64,000 bases of DNA from the NCBI GenBank assembly GCA_946811185.2, contig OX328097.1, forward strand, positions 59,673,063 through 59,737,062, in the 5' to 3' direction. The notes below the pieces were generated by a model. That model ran no database searches, was not told the origin of the DNA, and saw only the letters and a program-made list of their open reading frames with translations. This stretch comes from Hippopus hippopus. Taxonomy: Eukaryota; Mollusca; Bivalvia; Cardiida; Cardiidae. The position numbers and the translations under genes were made by a program. Positions 47,739 to 55,980 of the stretch are shown here, piece after piece (within the stretch, counting starts at the first letter, position 1; each line of letters starts with the position of its first letter).

Positions 47739-48863
47739 TTTAGCCCTTTACCATGCAATCCTGACTTGTAATGACCATAAGAAAGTAAACTATGGAAAGC
47801 ATTGTGGAAAAAGGAGAAAATGCTGGTAACCAGCATTTTCTCCTTTTTTATACGCCCGTCGAAGACGGGACGTATTATGGGATCACCCATGGCGAATGGG
47901 CAGCAACCGGGCGGGCGGGCGGGCGGGCGGGTGACATCCAGTTCTTTGTCCAGAGCATAACTTTGTCATCTCCAGTCCCATTGACTTGAAACTTGGCATT
48001 TGTGTTTGTTGCAATAATACGGAGTGCAGTGCGAAAGAACCATAACTCTACCTTGTGCTGTCTTTGAGTTATTTCCCTTTGATCGTCATTTTTACAGCAT
48101 TTTCTGCTTGTCTGGAGCATAGCTTTGTCATCTCCAGTCCGATTGACTTCAAATTTGGTATGCATGATTGTTGAAAATTTACGGAGTGCAGTGTACAAGA
48201 ACCATAACTGTTCCTAGAATGAATTTTGAGTTATTCCCCCTTTGATCTTCATTTTTATAGCATTTCTTGCTTGTCCGGAGCAAAACTTTGTCATGTTAAG
48301 TAAGAATGACTTGAAATATGGTATGCTTACTTGTTGCAATATTTGGAAGTGCAGTGCACAAGAAATGTAACTCTACCTTGTGCTGTCTTTGAGTTATTTC
48401 CCTTTGATCATCATTTTTACAGCATTTAGTGCTTGTCTGGATTATAACTTTGTCATCTCAAGTCAGAGTGACTTCAAACTTGGTATGCATGTTTGTTGCA
48501 ATATTATGGAGTACAGTGCGCAAAAACAATAACTCTACCTAGTGCGGATTTTGAGTAATTTCACTTTGATCTTCATTTTTACAGTATTTCTTGCTTGTCC
48601 GGAACGGAACTTTGTCACCTCAAGTCAAATTGACTTGAGACTTGGTAAACAAGTTTGTTGCATGACCTGCCCTTTACGATTATTATACCCCCTCGACAAC
48701 TGGAGGTGGGACGGGCGTATCTTGCAACAATTTGCCGCTCTTGTTCCACAATGTTTTTTTTACCTTATCAGAGACAACTTCCACAATTTGAGCCACAGTT
48801 TGTCATCTGCAAATGCTTTAGGTATGGACAAGATCACCATTTTGTTGTGTGGTTAAGGGTTAA
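47739..48863 (+). repeat. TTAA MITE copy split by HINE element 3
   Basis: The left half (TTAGCCCTTTACCATGCAATC to CATTTTCTCCTTTTT) ends at 47848; the right half resumes at 48744 with CCACAATGTTTT and closes with GTGGTTAAGGGTTAA. Confidence 0.85.
47849..48743 (+). mobile_element. HINE/pearl-like element 3, nested in a TTAA MITE
   Basis: 5' TACGCCCGTC with the hairpin CCCGTCGAAGACGGG; 3' GACGGGCGTA then a tail ending GCCGCTCTTG. A GGGC microsatellite (47909-47931) leads into about five tandem units of 155-165 bp (ATAACTTTGTCATCTCCAGT, TTGAGTTATTTCCCTTTGAT). It sits inside the core arm of the MITE at 47739-48863. Confidence 0.82.
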
Positions 48864-49673
48864 ACAAATTTCATGTATTTGGGTTGCTAAGTTTTCATAT
48901 ACTACTCTGCTGTAGGAGGCTGAGACATTGTAGTCACCTATCAAATGGTGACTTATGTTCATATAATACTTAGTTATGAACGGAATGAACTTTGATTTGT
49001 AATCATGAGCCAGCCTGGCCAATCTGAACAATATGAACAAAACAGTTACGGTAATGTTGTGGTTTCTACTTCGACATTCTATCCCGTTTTATTGTAAGGG
49101 TGGTGACAAAACGGTAATAAAGTTTGTCCCATGTTGAAATAAAAATTTTATGTTATCAAGATGGGTTTGCTTTAACCCTTCAAGTTTTAAGCACTACTTA
49201 AGTTGGTTTTGCAGGCATTGCAGGTTAAGATCAAACAGGACAGGATGTGCAGTCTGATCCTTAATCTAATCCTACAATTTTTTAGATATTCCGGCCAAAA
49301 CAACAATGAAATTTACATAAGATCTAGGTTCTCTTTCCTGTCTGAAAATGTCTGTTTTACTTACAGTAATGCTCTAAGGGCTGTAAACTAATTTGTGTAA
49401 TTTTCAACATTGATTCATAATGGCAATGAAGTCAGCAATGATTGCTTTTTGGTTTCTGGAATATCACATGGTTACATAAAACAAAAGAGTAATGAAAAGC
49501 AAATGGCAGCTGCTTTCTTGTAACACTTTTGCAGCTGATATCTTGGAGAACATGCTTCTGAAATATTTGTAACTGAAATGAGTGAATGTTTACTGTGTGA
49601 TCACATGTGAAATCATTGAGGCAAAAGGAGAAGTTGCTTGTTAATGTGGGAGTGATCAAATGTGGTCTTGCTA
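48864..49673. other. Host DNA without recognised feature
   Basis: No MITE copy, which is unusual for this side of the window; contains one AGATCAGACTGCAC-type single arm near 49225-49262. Confidence 0.4.
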
Positions 49674-49995
49674 TACAAAGTTTAGCCCAGTGGCACTGTA
49701 ATGTACAGGATTTAAAAAGGATTTGAAACGAAGTAGTTTCCTAGTTTGAATCCTCAGCTTGGCTAGTTTCTTTCTTAGGATTGATGATAGTCCTTGTGAC
49801 AGGAATCATTCCTCTCTTAATGTGAACATTGTTTCTGGGATAGTTATTCGGGGAAGGAGTCAGTGGCTTTGAAAGAATTTTGTGTCAGATACTGGTAAAA
49901 GAAACTCTGGGAAAGCACAGATAGATGCACTGGCTGCTGTGATCAACTGGAATAATGATATAGCACCATCAGTCACCACATGAACAAACGCTTGA
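49674..49995 (+). mobile_element. tRNA-derived SINE (plus)
   Basis: Head TAGCCCAGTGGCACTG (box A) and GTTTGAATCC (box B, about 49742-49751), then GGATTGATGATAGTCCTTG and GGAGTCAGTGGCTTTGAAAG, ending near GATTGATTGAATG. Confidence 0.7.
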
Positions 49996-50470
49996 TTGAT
50001 TGAATGTTGTTTTACTTTTCTTTTAATGTTATTTCATTCATATCAGAGTGAATTGGCTACAGCTCATATATTATGTATGTCCTGGGTTTCACCAGGTCCA
50101 GACTAGGGCTCTGAAGTGTCCTGCTGAAGGACACAAACATGAAAAATATTTCAGCTACAGTCTACTTTGCTGGTTACCTTTATATTCTCAATGTCCCGCA
50201 TTGTGTTCTAAAGTTGTCTGCTTCGGAGTCATTGAAATGTAAGATTGTTTTGTGGTGTTAGAGGGTGTCTTTCCTTCAAATTTTTGATTGGAGAACAATT
50301 TAAAGGAGACAAGGGTCACCAGAATCATATTTAGTAGCTATTTTACAATTATAAAGTGATTGCTAAATTGAGCAAACATAATTGTGGACATAGATATTGA
50401 ACTGGTATCTGGGTTACAGCTGTATTGTAGCTGATATGGGTTGTTTCTATTGAGAATGACTTTGCAAGTG

Positions 50471-50671
50471 TTAACCCATATGGTAAAGGGTTAAATGACT
50501 CTGAGGAAGAAGACTTTTGAAAACATTGTGGTAACCAGCATTTTTCCTTTGCCCACAATGTTTCCACCCTATCAAGGATAAATTTTGTCATTTAGGCCAC
50601 CTTTTATTTGGCGTCTGCAAACTCTTTCAATTTCAACCAGTCTGAAATTTTGTTGTTTGGTAAAAGGTTAA
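50471..50671 (+). repeat. TTAA MITE copy, core partly deleted
   Basis: The left end is rearranged (TTAACCCATATGGTAAAGGG); the core runs ACATTGTGGTAACCAGC directly; it ends GTTTGGTAAAAGGTTAA. Confidence 0.8.
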
Positions 50672-51397
50672 AGGCCCAGTGGTGGCCAAAAGTAAATAAG
50701 GCAGGTGTCAGAATGCATTTTAATGTAAACCATACCATTTAAAAGTATGGAAATTATTGTGATGATGACAATCTATTATTGTATGGTCTGATCAAGTGTC
50801 ATTTGCTGGTAGAAAATTAAATTTTTAAACTAGGTAAAATGTTGCAAAGCTGCTCTATGTTTGGGTGAAAAGCTGATGTTTGTTTACTTTTTACTTGATT
50901 TCAAAATCCTTTTTTTTGCCAGCAACTAACACTTGGATAAATTGTACAGTAACAGCTTGTCATCTTCGTGATAATTTCCATACTTTTACATAGTATGATT
51001 TAATGCATTTTAACACCTACATTGTTTACATTTGGCCACTACTGGGTCTTTAAAGCCAGTATTTGTCCTTGAGGACGGTGTAGATCAAGATCAGACTGCA
51101 AAGATTATACCATCCATTACAGCTTAAAAGACAAAATAGATGACTCCATACACTTGTTGCTGATTTTGACAGAATATCTCAGACTGGTGTAGTCTCAAGA
51201 TCAGACTGTTTTTGCTGTACAATCTGATCCTTATGTACATGGTTTGAAACAGCAATTATAACTGTAAAATTTGCTGTTAGTTTTATAGTAACAGTATTTG
51301 CCTTCTGTTTGGTCCTACTGTCAGATGGAACAAAGAGACTGATAGTGCTGGTTATTGGTTATAACGGTAATCATTGGGCCCTAAAATTGACCTTTTT
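50672..51397. other. Host DNA with a weak inverted repeat
   Basis: GGCCCAGTGGTGGCCAAAAG (50673) and CTTTTAAAATGC-type blocks near 50716 recur inverted at 51000-51055 (TTTGGCCACTACTGGGTC), so 50673-51055 is probably another fold-back element. Single AGATCAGACTG arms follow. Confidence 0.45.
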
Positions 51398-51551
51398 ATT
51401 ATCCCTATACGAAACAGTCCCATGTTATTTTTACTCTGGGATGAATGCTTTTGAAAAGATCGTGTGAAAAGGAGAAAATGCTGGTAACCAGCATTTACTC
51501 CTTTTCCCACAGTGTTTTCTAAACTTTCAAATACATTTCTCATCATTTGAG
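51398..51551 (+). repeat. TTAA MITE copy cut by the Polinton
   Basis: ATCCCTATACGAAACAGTCCC through an intact core to CATCATTTGAG. The expected continuation CCACATTTAATTTG is absent and should lie beyond the Polinton right end. Confidence 0.85.
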
Positions 51552-52080
51552 AGTAGATAGGAATATGTATGTCCTGGCACAATTTTCCTAATTTTTTAAT
51601 TTGTGCCAGAACATACATATGATTTTTTGGGGGTAGTAGTTGTTTATCAACCATCATATTATATATGTATATGCATATATACGCATATGCATAAAGGACT
51701 AACATAATTACTATATCCATTTTACCATAATTCAAAAAATAAAAATAAAAAAAAAACTGATTAAAACAACTAGATAATCTGCCAACATACCCCACAAACA
51801 ACTTGTCAACTTGAACCCCATATACAACCAAACAACCAACCAACTTGAGCCCCATATACAACCAGATAATCTACGCTCCTTAGCCCCTTAACCCCTTAAC
51901 CAACAAAACAACAAAACAACGATCTCGCTTAAACGCGCGCGCGCGCTCGTAATATGCTATGATAACGTAAATGTAACGACTGAATAATGGTGACGATATA
52001 ACGTATAATATATAAATGGTCGGTATATATTACACGTTTTTTTGAATTTTTTATAATTTTAAGGTATAAATTAATTCAAG
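51552..52080. other. Left terminal region of the Polinton (probable TIR)
   Basis: This non-coding stretch begins with AGTAGATAGG. It holds a strong hairpin (51563-51620), a TATATG/CATATA palindrome near 51655-51700, two diverged copies of a CAACTTGARCCCCATATAC motif (51807-51860), a CAACAAAACAACAAAACAAC run and a CG-alternating tract near 51935-51948. Polinton TIRs are usually 0.1-1 kb, so most of it may be TIR, but the partner end is not visible. Open frames crossing it on the minus strand look accidental. Confidence 0.6.
51563..51620. repeat. Subterminal hairpin in the Polinton left end
   Basis: The arms ATATGTATGTCCTGGCACAA (51563-51582) and TTGTGCCAGAACATACATAT (51601-51620) pair over 20 bp with one mismatch around an 18-nt AT-rich loop, 11 bp inside the proposed terminus. 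Confidence 0.85.
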
Positions 52081-52869
52081 ATGGATAACTTACATGTAAA
52101 TGAAGTTTTTCACGATGTGGTTGATATAATGCCACCTAAAGCAAAAGTACTAAATTGGCTTACACCTAAAGAATTAAATAAATTAGAAGAACATATCCAA
52201 ACTAAATATAACGAAATACCTGTTTATAACCATCGAGAAAGAAAAGTATATTTCCCTGGAATTTACGGTAATGATTATGTTAAAACTTTACAAAATGCAA
52301 AAGCAGTTATATATTATTGTTTTAGCGTAGAATTAAAAAAAGAAGACGGATGGAATTTAATGATGCAATTTGGGCTTTATAACAATACATCACCAACAAA
52401 AAGAAGAGTAGGTATATTTTGGGGAGAAGTTTATAAGGGATATAATTATGCAGATTATTTATGTAACTATCATAGGCTAATACAAGGTATGTCTGATGAA
52501 GAACCATTAACTCCAGAAGGATTAAATGTGACTGAAGAAGATTTTCATAAACTATCACCTCTTATAGAATTTAGAGAAATAATTCCTTCAGAAACCCAGT
52601 ATGATTTTGAATTTGTGCCCGCAGAAAATGAAGCGAGCCAACATACGGTTTTATCTGATGAAATTTTGCAAGCAATAGCATCTTATCTAAAAGGGTCAAA
52701 TGGTTCAAAAACTTTTTATTTAGAATCTTGCGTTATATGTAGCGAAAATAAACCTAATGTACTATATTGTATTTGTGGTCATATACCGATATGCGAAAAA
52801 TGTAATAAATGTGCAACTAATAAATGCCCCATATGTAGAGAGGAAGCGCATGTTAAAAGAATTTTGTAA
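52081..52869 (+). CDS. RING-finger protein, N-terminal domain unknown
   Basis: A 262-residue protein. The last 46 residues form a C3HC4-type RING: CVIC at 217-220, C-x-C-G-H, IC-x-x-C and a closing CPIC near 249-252, ending VKRIL. This layout resembles the C-terminal RINGs of IAP and MULAN-type E3 ligases, so a ubiquitin-ligase role is plausible. The first 210 residues match no family I recognise; they are rich in charged and aromatic residues and lack a signal peptide or membrane segment. It is the outermost gene at the left end, converging on the fibre gene. Its start lacks the TATAAAATG signal of its neighbours; TATAAATTAATTCAAG precedes ATG instead. A second RING protein with the same C-terminal plan lies at 62579-63454. 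Confidence 0.85.
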   Translation: MDNLHVNEVFHDVVDIMPPKAKVLNWLTPKELNKLEEHIQTKYNEIPVYNHRERKVYFPGIYGNDYVKTLQNAKAVIYYCFSVELKKEDGWNLMMQFGLYNNTSPTKRRVGIFWGEVYKGYNYADYLCNYHRLIQGMSDEEPLTPEGLNVTEEDFHKLSPLIEFREIIPSETQYDFEFVPAENEASQHTVLSDEILQAIASYLKGSNGSKTFYLESCVICSENKPNVLYCICGHIPICEKCNKCATNKCPICREEAHVKRIL

Positions 52870-52874
52870 AAAAT

Positions 52875-52912
52875 AAATATATAATATATTTTTTAATATA
52901 TATTATATATTT
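52875..52912. terminator. AT-rich hairpin between convergent genes
   Basis: An AT-only inverted repeat (left arm 52875-52890, right arm 52895-52912) fills the 41-bp gap between the RING gene stop and the fibre gene stop and reaches into the fibre stop codon. It may act as a two-way 3'-end signal. There is no AATAAA nearby except AAATAAA at 52871. The function is inferred from position only. Confidence 0.4.
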
Positions 52913-54122
52913 ACAAGTCTAATTCTATCAAAATAGATATGTAAGCGTGTGTTACATCTCGGTTATCTGTTCTCGAAATAAAGTTTATGATGTCGCATTG
53001 CTTTACCTCCAACGCCCTCGGAAAAATCGTACAACTACAAATTTCGTCCGCTTTTTTAATAATAGAGTAATCAACCTGTTCATTTCCGTTTACCGTTATA
53101 TTAACTTTTACTTCTTCCGGTACATTACGATTCTTTTTAACGATCGTTAAACTTCCTCTTATGATTCTACCCGATGCACTCACACAATACCCCCCTAAGC
53201 CGTGTCTTTTACCTGTATTGCCATTACCGAATGAAAACTCGTAATTATCGTTTCCAATTGGTCCCTGTTCTTCAGCCCACACGGTTATAATAGGTTTTGG
53301 TTTATATGCTCTGAAGAAGCGCTCCATATATTCTCTGGTGACAACATCTTTACGTTCTCTTGGGTCCGCTATATTATATATTCTTAAATTATTCATATCA
53401 ATATTTTGGTTTACTGATAGTTCTCCATTCGCTTTCATTGAGAACGATTTATACATAGCACCTTGACCACCTCTAATATTTTTAACGAGGTCATCAACAT
53501 AACCTTTATTGGTAACCGCATCTTGGGATGTCGGGTTAGGTAAGCCAGTAATCTGGTTACCATTCATGTCTATTCCACCAGCTATTGAATAGGACCCATC
53601 TTGTTTTCTCGTCAAAGCTTTTTCACCCGCGGTGGCCACATCAATAGCGGTATCCACGTAAAACTTATTAGAAGCTTGGTCATGCCTCGTGGGGGTTCCG
53701 AGATTGTTAATTACTCGTCCTCCCATTGAGATTGCATCATCTGCCTCATACCACCTTCCATCTTTATAAACGAAGGCTCTATCAACATTATCCACATAAT
53801 TTTTAGTAGCAGCTTCGTTAGATTCTGTTGGGTCCTTAACATTTCTTATCGGATTAAAACCCATATTTAAATATCCAGTGACGTGATATCCTCCGTTTTC
53901 ATTCAACAACCCTGAGTTGGCGTCAACATAATCCTTAGTTGCAACATCATGAGAATTTACTGGATTACTAACCCTCGTTAATGTATTACCATTCATGTTT
54001 ATAGAACCAGTAACAACAGTTGTTCCATCTTTGCGTAAAAAATTATTATTTACGTAAGCGAGTGACACACCATCACCGCTCGTTTTATCATCTTCCATTC
54101 TTCCAAATTTGTCAACAGGCAT
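52911..54122 (-). CDS. Phage-type tail-fibre-like protein
   Basis: A 403-residue protein built from at least five diverged repeats of about 45-50 residues. Each has a hydrophobic INMNGN/ID(M)N turn followed by a D-x-x-T-x-x-Y-V/M signature: DVATKDYVD near 59-67, EAATKNYVD near 103-111, QASNKFYVD near 149-157, DAVTNKGYVD near 201-210, DVVTREYME near 259-267. This is the shaft repeat of trimeric phage tail fibres. Residues 275-403 form a beta-rich C-terminal domain with a GNGNTGKRHGLGG turn and could be the binding head. The short charged N-terminus would be the capsid anchor. A receptor-binding fibre on a Polinton virion is an inference. TATATAAAAA sits directly before the ATG. Confidence 0.82.
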   Translation of the reverse strand: MPVDKFGRMEDDKTSGDGVSLAYVNNNFLRKDGTTVVTGSINMNGNTLTRVSNPVNSHDVATKDYVDANSGLLNENGGYHVTGYLNMGFNPIRNVKDPTESNEAATKNYVDNVDRAFVYKDGRWYEADDAISMGGRVINNLGTPTRHDQASNKFYVDTAIDVATAGEKALTRKQDGSYSIAGGIDMNGNQITGLPNPTSQDAVTNKGYVDDLVKNIRGGQGAMYKSFSMKANGELSVNQNIDMNNLRIYNIADPRERKDVVTREYMERFFRAYKPKPIITVWAEEQGPIGNDNYEFSFGNGNTGKRHGLGGYCVSASGRIIRGSLTIVKKNRNVPEEVKVNITVNGNEQVDYSIIKKADEICSCTIFPRALEVKQCDIINFISRTDNRDVTHAYISILIELDL

Positions 54123-54135
54123 TTTTTATATAGTA

Positions 54136-54552
54136 CTAAAAAAGTTTATTTAAAACATTTTGGAACGGATTACCTCTAGATAACTCTTTTAGAATGTACA
54201 AACATAAATGGCCGCAAAAAACTTGCCCGGCTTGTTGTAATTGGTCAGTATTGTACTGTATTGGGCTTTTTAAATAATCTCGAATTTCAATAGGTGGTTG
54301 TATACCATAACTATCGAAATAAATTTTAGTTTTACCATTTTTATACCAAGCGACCCAATGTGTACCAGGCCCATTGCTTTTATCAAAGTTTACTATACCA
54401 CATTCTGTTTTACTCGGTTTTCTCGGTAATGTATCTAGTAAAAAAACTCCTCTAAAATAAGGAATCTTTAATCTTTTTACGGCACCCTCTAATTCGAAAT
54501 TGTTCAACGGTTTATTCGGTAAAATTACGTTTTCGATCGAAATATTTTCCAT
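54136..54552 (-). CDS. Adenain-like cysteine protease
   Basis: A 138-residue protein of the adenovirus-protease / Ulp1 (C5/C48) class. The triad is visible: His65 in GTHWVAW, Asp80 in IYFDSYG and Cys113 in QVFCGHLC. A Gln sits seven residues before the Cys (Gln106), the same spacing as the oxyanion Gln in adenain. It is shorter than adenovirus protease (about 200 aa) but normal for Polintons. It should process virion precursors; the neighbouring core-type protein (57589) has a fitting I-x-G-G site. It is transcribed in the same direction as the integrase, with its ATG 3 nt past the integrase stop. The integrase TAA forms part of the TTATAAAAATG start signal. Confidence 0.93.
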   Translation of the reverse strand: MENISIENVILPNKPLNNFELEGAVKRLKIPYFRGVFLLDTLPRKPSKTECGIVNFDKSNGPGTHWVAWYKNGKTKIYFDSYGIQPPIEIRDYLKSPIQYNTDQLQQAGQVFCGHLCLYILKELSRGNPFQNVLNKLF

Positions 54553-54554
54553 TT

Positions 54555-55484
54555 TTATAATTGTTCGATATTTTTATTGTCAACCCATGAATTAAATTCA
54601 TCGGGATAACCTTTCCACTTTACGAGAGATTTCTTTTTTCCTTTTTTAATAACCTTTTCTATCCTATACAGCTCTTGACTGGTTTTCTGCAGTTCAGGTT
54701 CATAAAAGCTGCCTTGTATTTCTTCTCCATTTAAATCTTTAATTTTATATGTTATAGGTGATGTAAGTTTTACTTCGGAAACTGTAAAAACCTCCTCAGT
54801 CCATCTCGTTGTATAACCTTTCTCAAAAGTCTTTTTCTTTTTAGTTATCCTTACTTTGTCTCCAACGGAAAAATTAGGATTAGAGTCTCTTATTTCAAGA
54901 TTATCGGGGTAAAGATTTCTCCAAACTCTCGTTTCATTTTCTTTTTTACTAGCGTCTACCGGTGTCATCTTAATAGATGAATGCCTCGTGTTATTATATT
55001 CTTTAACCAAATCCGGTAGCGCATTAATGTAAACGTTTGTAGAGTTAGCGGAAAAATACTTCCACATCCTTTCTTTCATTGTTCTAATCCATCTCTCAAC
55101 CACACTAGATTTTTCCTCATTTTCGGTAGAATATAATTCAACCGAGTCTTTTACATCTTTGTTATAAAACTCTTTACCCTTATCCACCCACATTTTTTCG
55201 GGTTTTCTCTCCTTAAAAATACTTTTTAATGCTATAGCAACAGATTTTCCTGTTTTGTCTTTTAATGGCACCAGATATCCATATTTAGAAAAGATGTCAA
55301 TGACAGCGAGAAGGTATTTAACACCGCGATTAAACTTAGAAAACGCTTGCATGTCTACTAAATCAGCAGCCCATATCCTATCTATACCGTTTACTCTAAC
55401 TCTCCTTTTCTTAAAATTTCTTTTTACGGGTTTATGTAATTCTTCCGCTAAATTTTTTTTTTTACTCCCATTCCAAATTTCATC
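54555..55484 (-). CDS. Polinton integrase (rve core plus chromodomain), frame opens without ATG
   Basis: A retroviral-type DDE integrase. The frame is open from 55484, but its first ATG is at 55352, which would cut off the first catalytic Asp in IWAADLVDM; the real product must begin upstream. Counting from that ATG, the second Asp is D57 in WVDKGKEF and the Glu is E86 in SSVVERWIR. Only 28 residues lie between them, fewer than the usual 35. A chromodomain closes the protein (SLVKWKGYPDEFNSWVD, about 242-258), suggesting chromatin targeting of insertion. No HHCC zinc finger is visible; the upstream frame carries a PLA2-like domain instead. The overlap with that frame includes an A11 run (T-run 55453-55463), so this is probably the C-terminal part of one longer protein. 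Confidence 0.9.
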   Translation of the reverse strand, partial: DEIWNGSKKKNLAEELHKPVKRNFKKRRVRVNGIDRIWAADLVDMQAFSKFNRGVKYLLAVIDIFSKYGYLVPLKDKTGKSVAIALKSIFKERKPEKMWVDKGKEFYNKDVKDSVELYSTENEEKSSVVERWIRTMKERMWKYFSANSTNVYINALPDLVKEYNNTRHSSIKMTPVDASKKENETRVWRNLYPDNLEIRDSNPNFSVGDKVRITKKKKTFEKGYTTRWTEEVFTVSEVKLTSPITYKIKDLNGEEIQGSFYEPELQKTSQELYRIEKVIKKGKKKSLVKWKGYPDEFNSWVDNKNIEQL

Positions 55485-55828
55485 TTAGTTCCAATGAGTC
55501 TACTTACCAAACCTCTTTCCATTTTTTCTCTAATGCTAGGATTGTAAATCCCTTCTAACTCCGTTAACATATTCTTATCACACACCGCGTTTCTTGTAGC
55601 AGTATCATTGTGTTGAAGATAGCAAACATCATGATTATAAGCGGCTTTATCAACACGGTTTATAGGTTTACTCCATTCCTTCGGTGTTAAATCTGGATTA
55701 AGTCTTTTATTTAGTTTGGTACCTGGTCCTGTAAAGTTGTGCCCTGGGAGATGCATTTCAACGGGTAAATTATTTATAAATTTATTTAATATACTACTCC
55801 CGGTAGTTTTTTTTTTATAAATTGCGAT
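55448..55828 (-). CDS. Phospholipase A2-like domain segment (middle part of integrase unit)
   Basis: This frame is open from 55828 to a stop at 55448; its only early ATG is at 55756, giving 102 residues. From that ATG it has a GPG calcium-loop-like motif at 10-12 and the PLA2 active-site pattern D36-x-x-A-x-x-H42-D43, as in parvovirus VP1 and some Polinton proteins. The coding-like sequence clearly begins before that ATG. It overlaps the zinc-ribbon frame at a 10-nt A-run (T-run 55807-55816) and the integrase frame at an 11-nt A-run. Both transitions are -1. The role could be membrane breaching or a structural remnant; enzyme activity is inferred from motif only. Confidence 0.75.
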   Translation of the reverse strand: MAIYKKKTTGSSILNKFINNLPVEMHLPGHNFTGPGTKLNKRLNPDLTPKEWSKPINRVDKAAYNHDVCYLQHNDTATRNAVCDKNMLTELEGIYNPSIREKMERGLVSRLIGTKMKFGMGVKKKI

Positions 55829-55941
55829 TTAGTTATTCCGCAAATAACGCATTTCCCCTGCATCATATTTCTTCCATTTTTAGAAACAGAATATTTTATA
55901 TCATTCGTATCTGTATGTTTTTTACATTTAACGCAATACAT
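55786..55941 (-). CDS. Short zinc-ribbon protein (DUF5679-like), N-terminal part of integrase unit
   Basis: A 51-residue frame starting MYCVKCKKHT, with Cys pairs C3-x-x-C6 and C31-x-x-C34 and a conserved-looking KNGRNM turn between them. This is the shape of the small DUF5679 zinc ribbon found in large DNA viruses and Polintons. TATATAAAACAAA precedes the ATG, so this looks like the true start of the whole leftward unit. Its own stop lies just past an A10 run after which the PLA2-like frame continues coherently in the -1 frame. It shares a 39-bp divergent promoter region with the ATPase gene. Confidence 0.75.
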   Translation of the reverse strand: MYCVKCKKHTDTNDIKYSVSKNGRNMMQGKCVICGITKSQFIKKKLPGVVY

Positions 55942-55980
55942 TTTGTTTTATATATAAAAAATAAAAATATTTAAATAAAA
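55942..55980. promoter_or_regulatory. 39-bp divergent promoter region
   Basis: The only sequence between the zinc-ribbon/integrase ATG (minus strand) and the ATPase ATG (plus strand). It is almost pure A/T, with TATATAAAAC reading left and ATATTTAAATAAAA reading right. All start signals for both transcripts must be here or inside the genes. Confidence 0.6.

Noticed and set aside
47909..47931. GGGC run that could be read as a G-quadruplex promoter.
   Set aside because: It is the microsatellite at the 5' side of HINE element 3 and no gene starts nearby.
51352..51861. 169-codon minus-strand frame across the Polinton end.
   Set aside because: It spans the MITE/Polinton junction, is rich in low-complexity YIYN/AYAY residues from AT repeats, and shows no domain.
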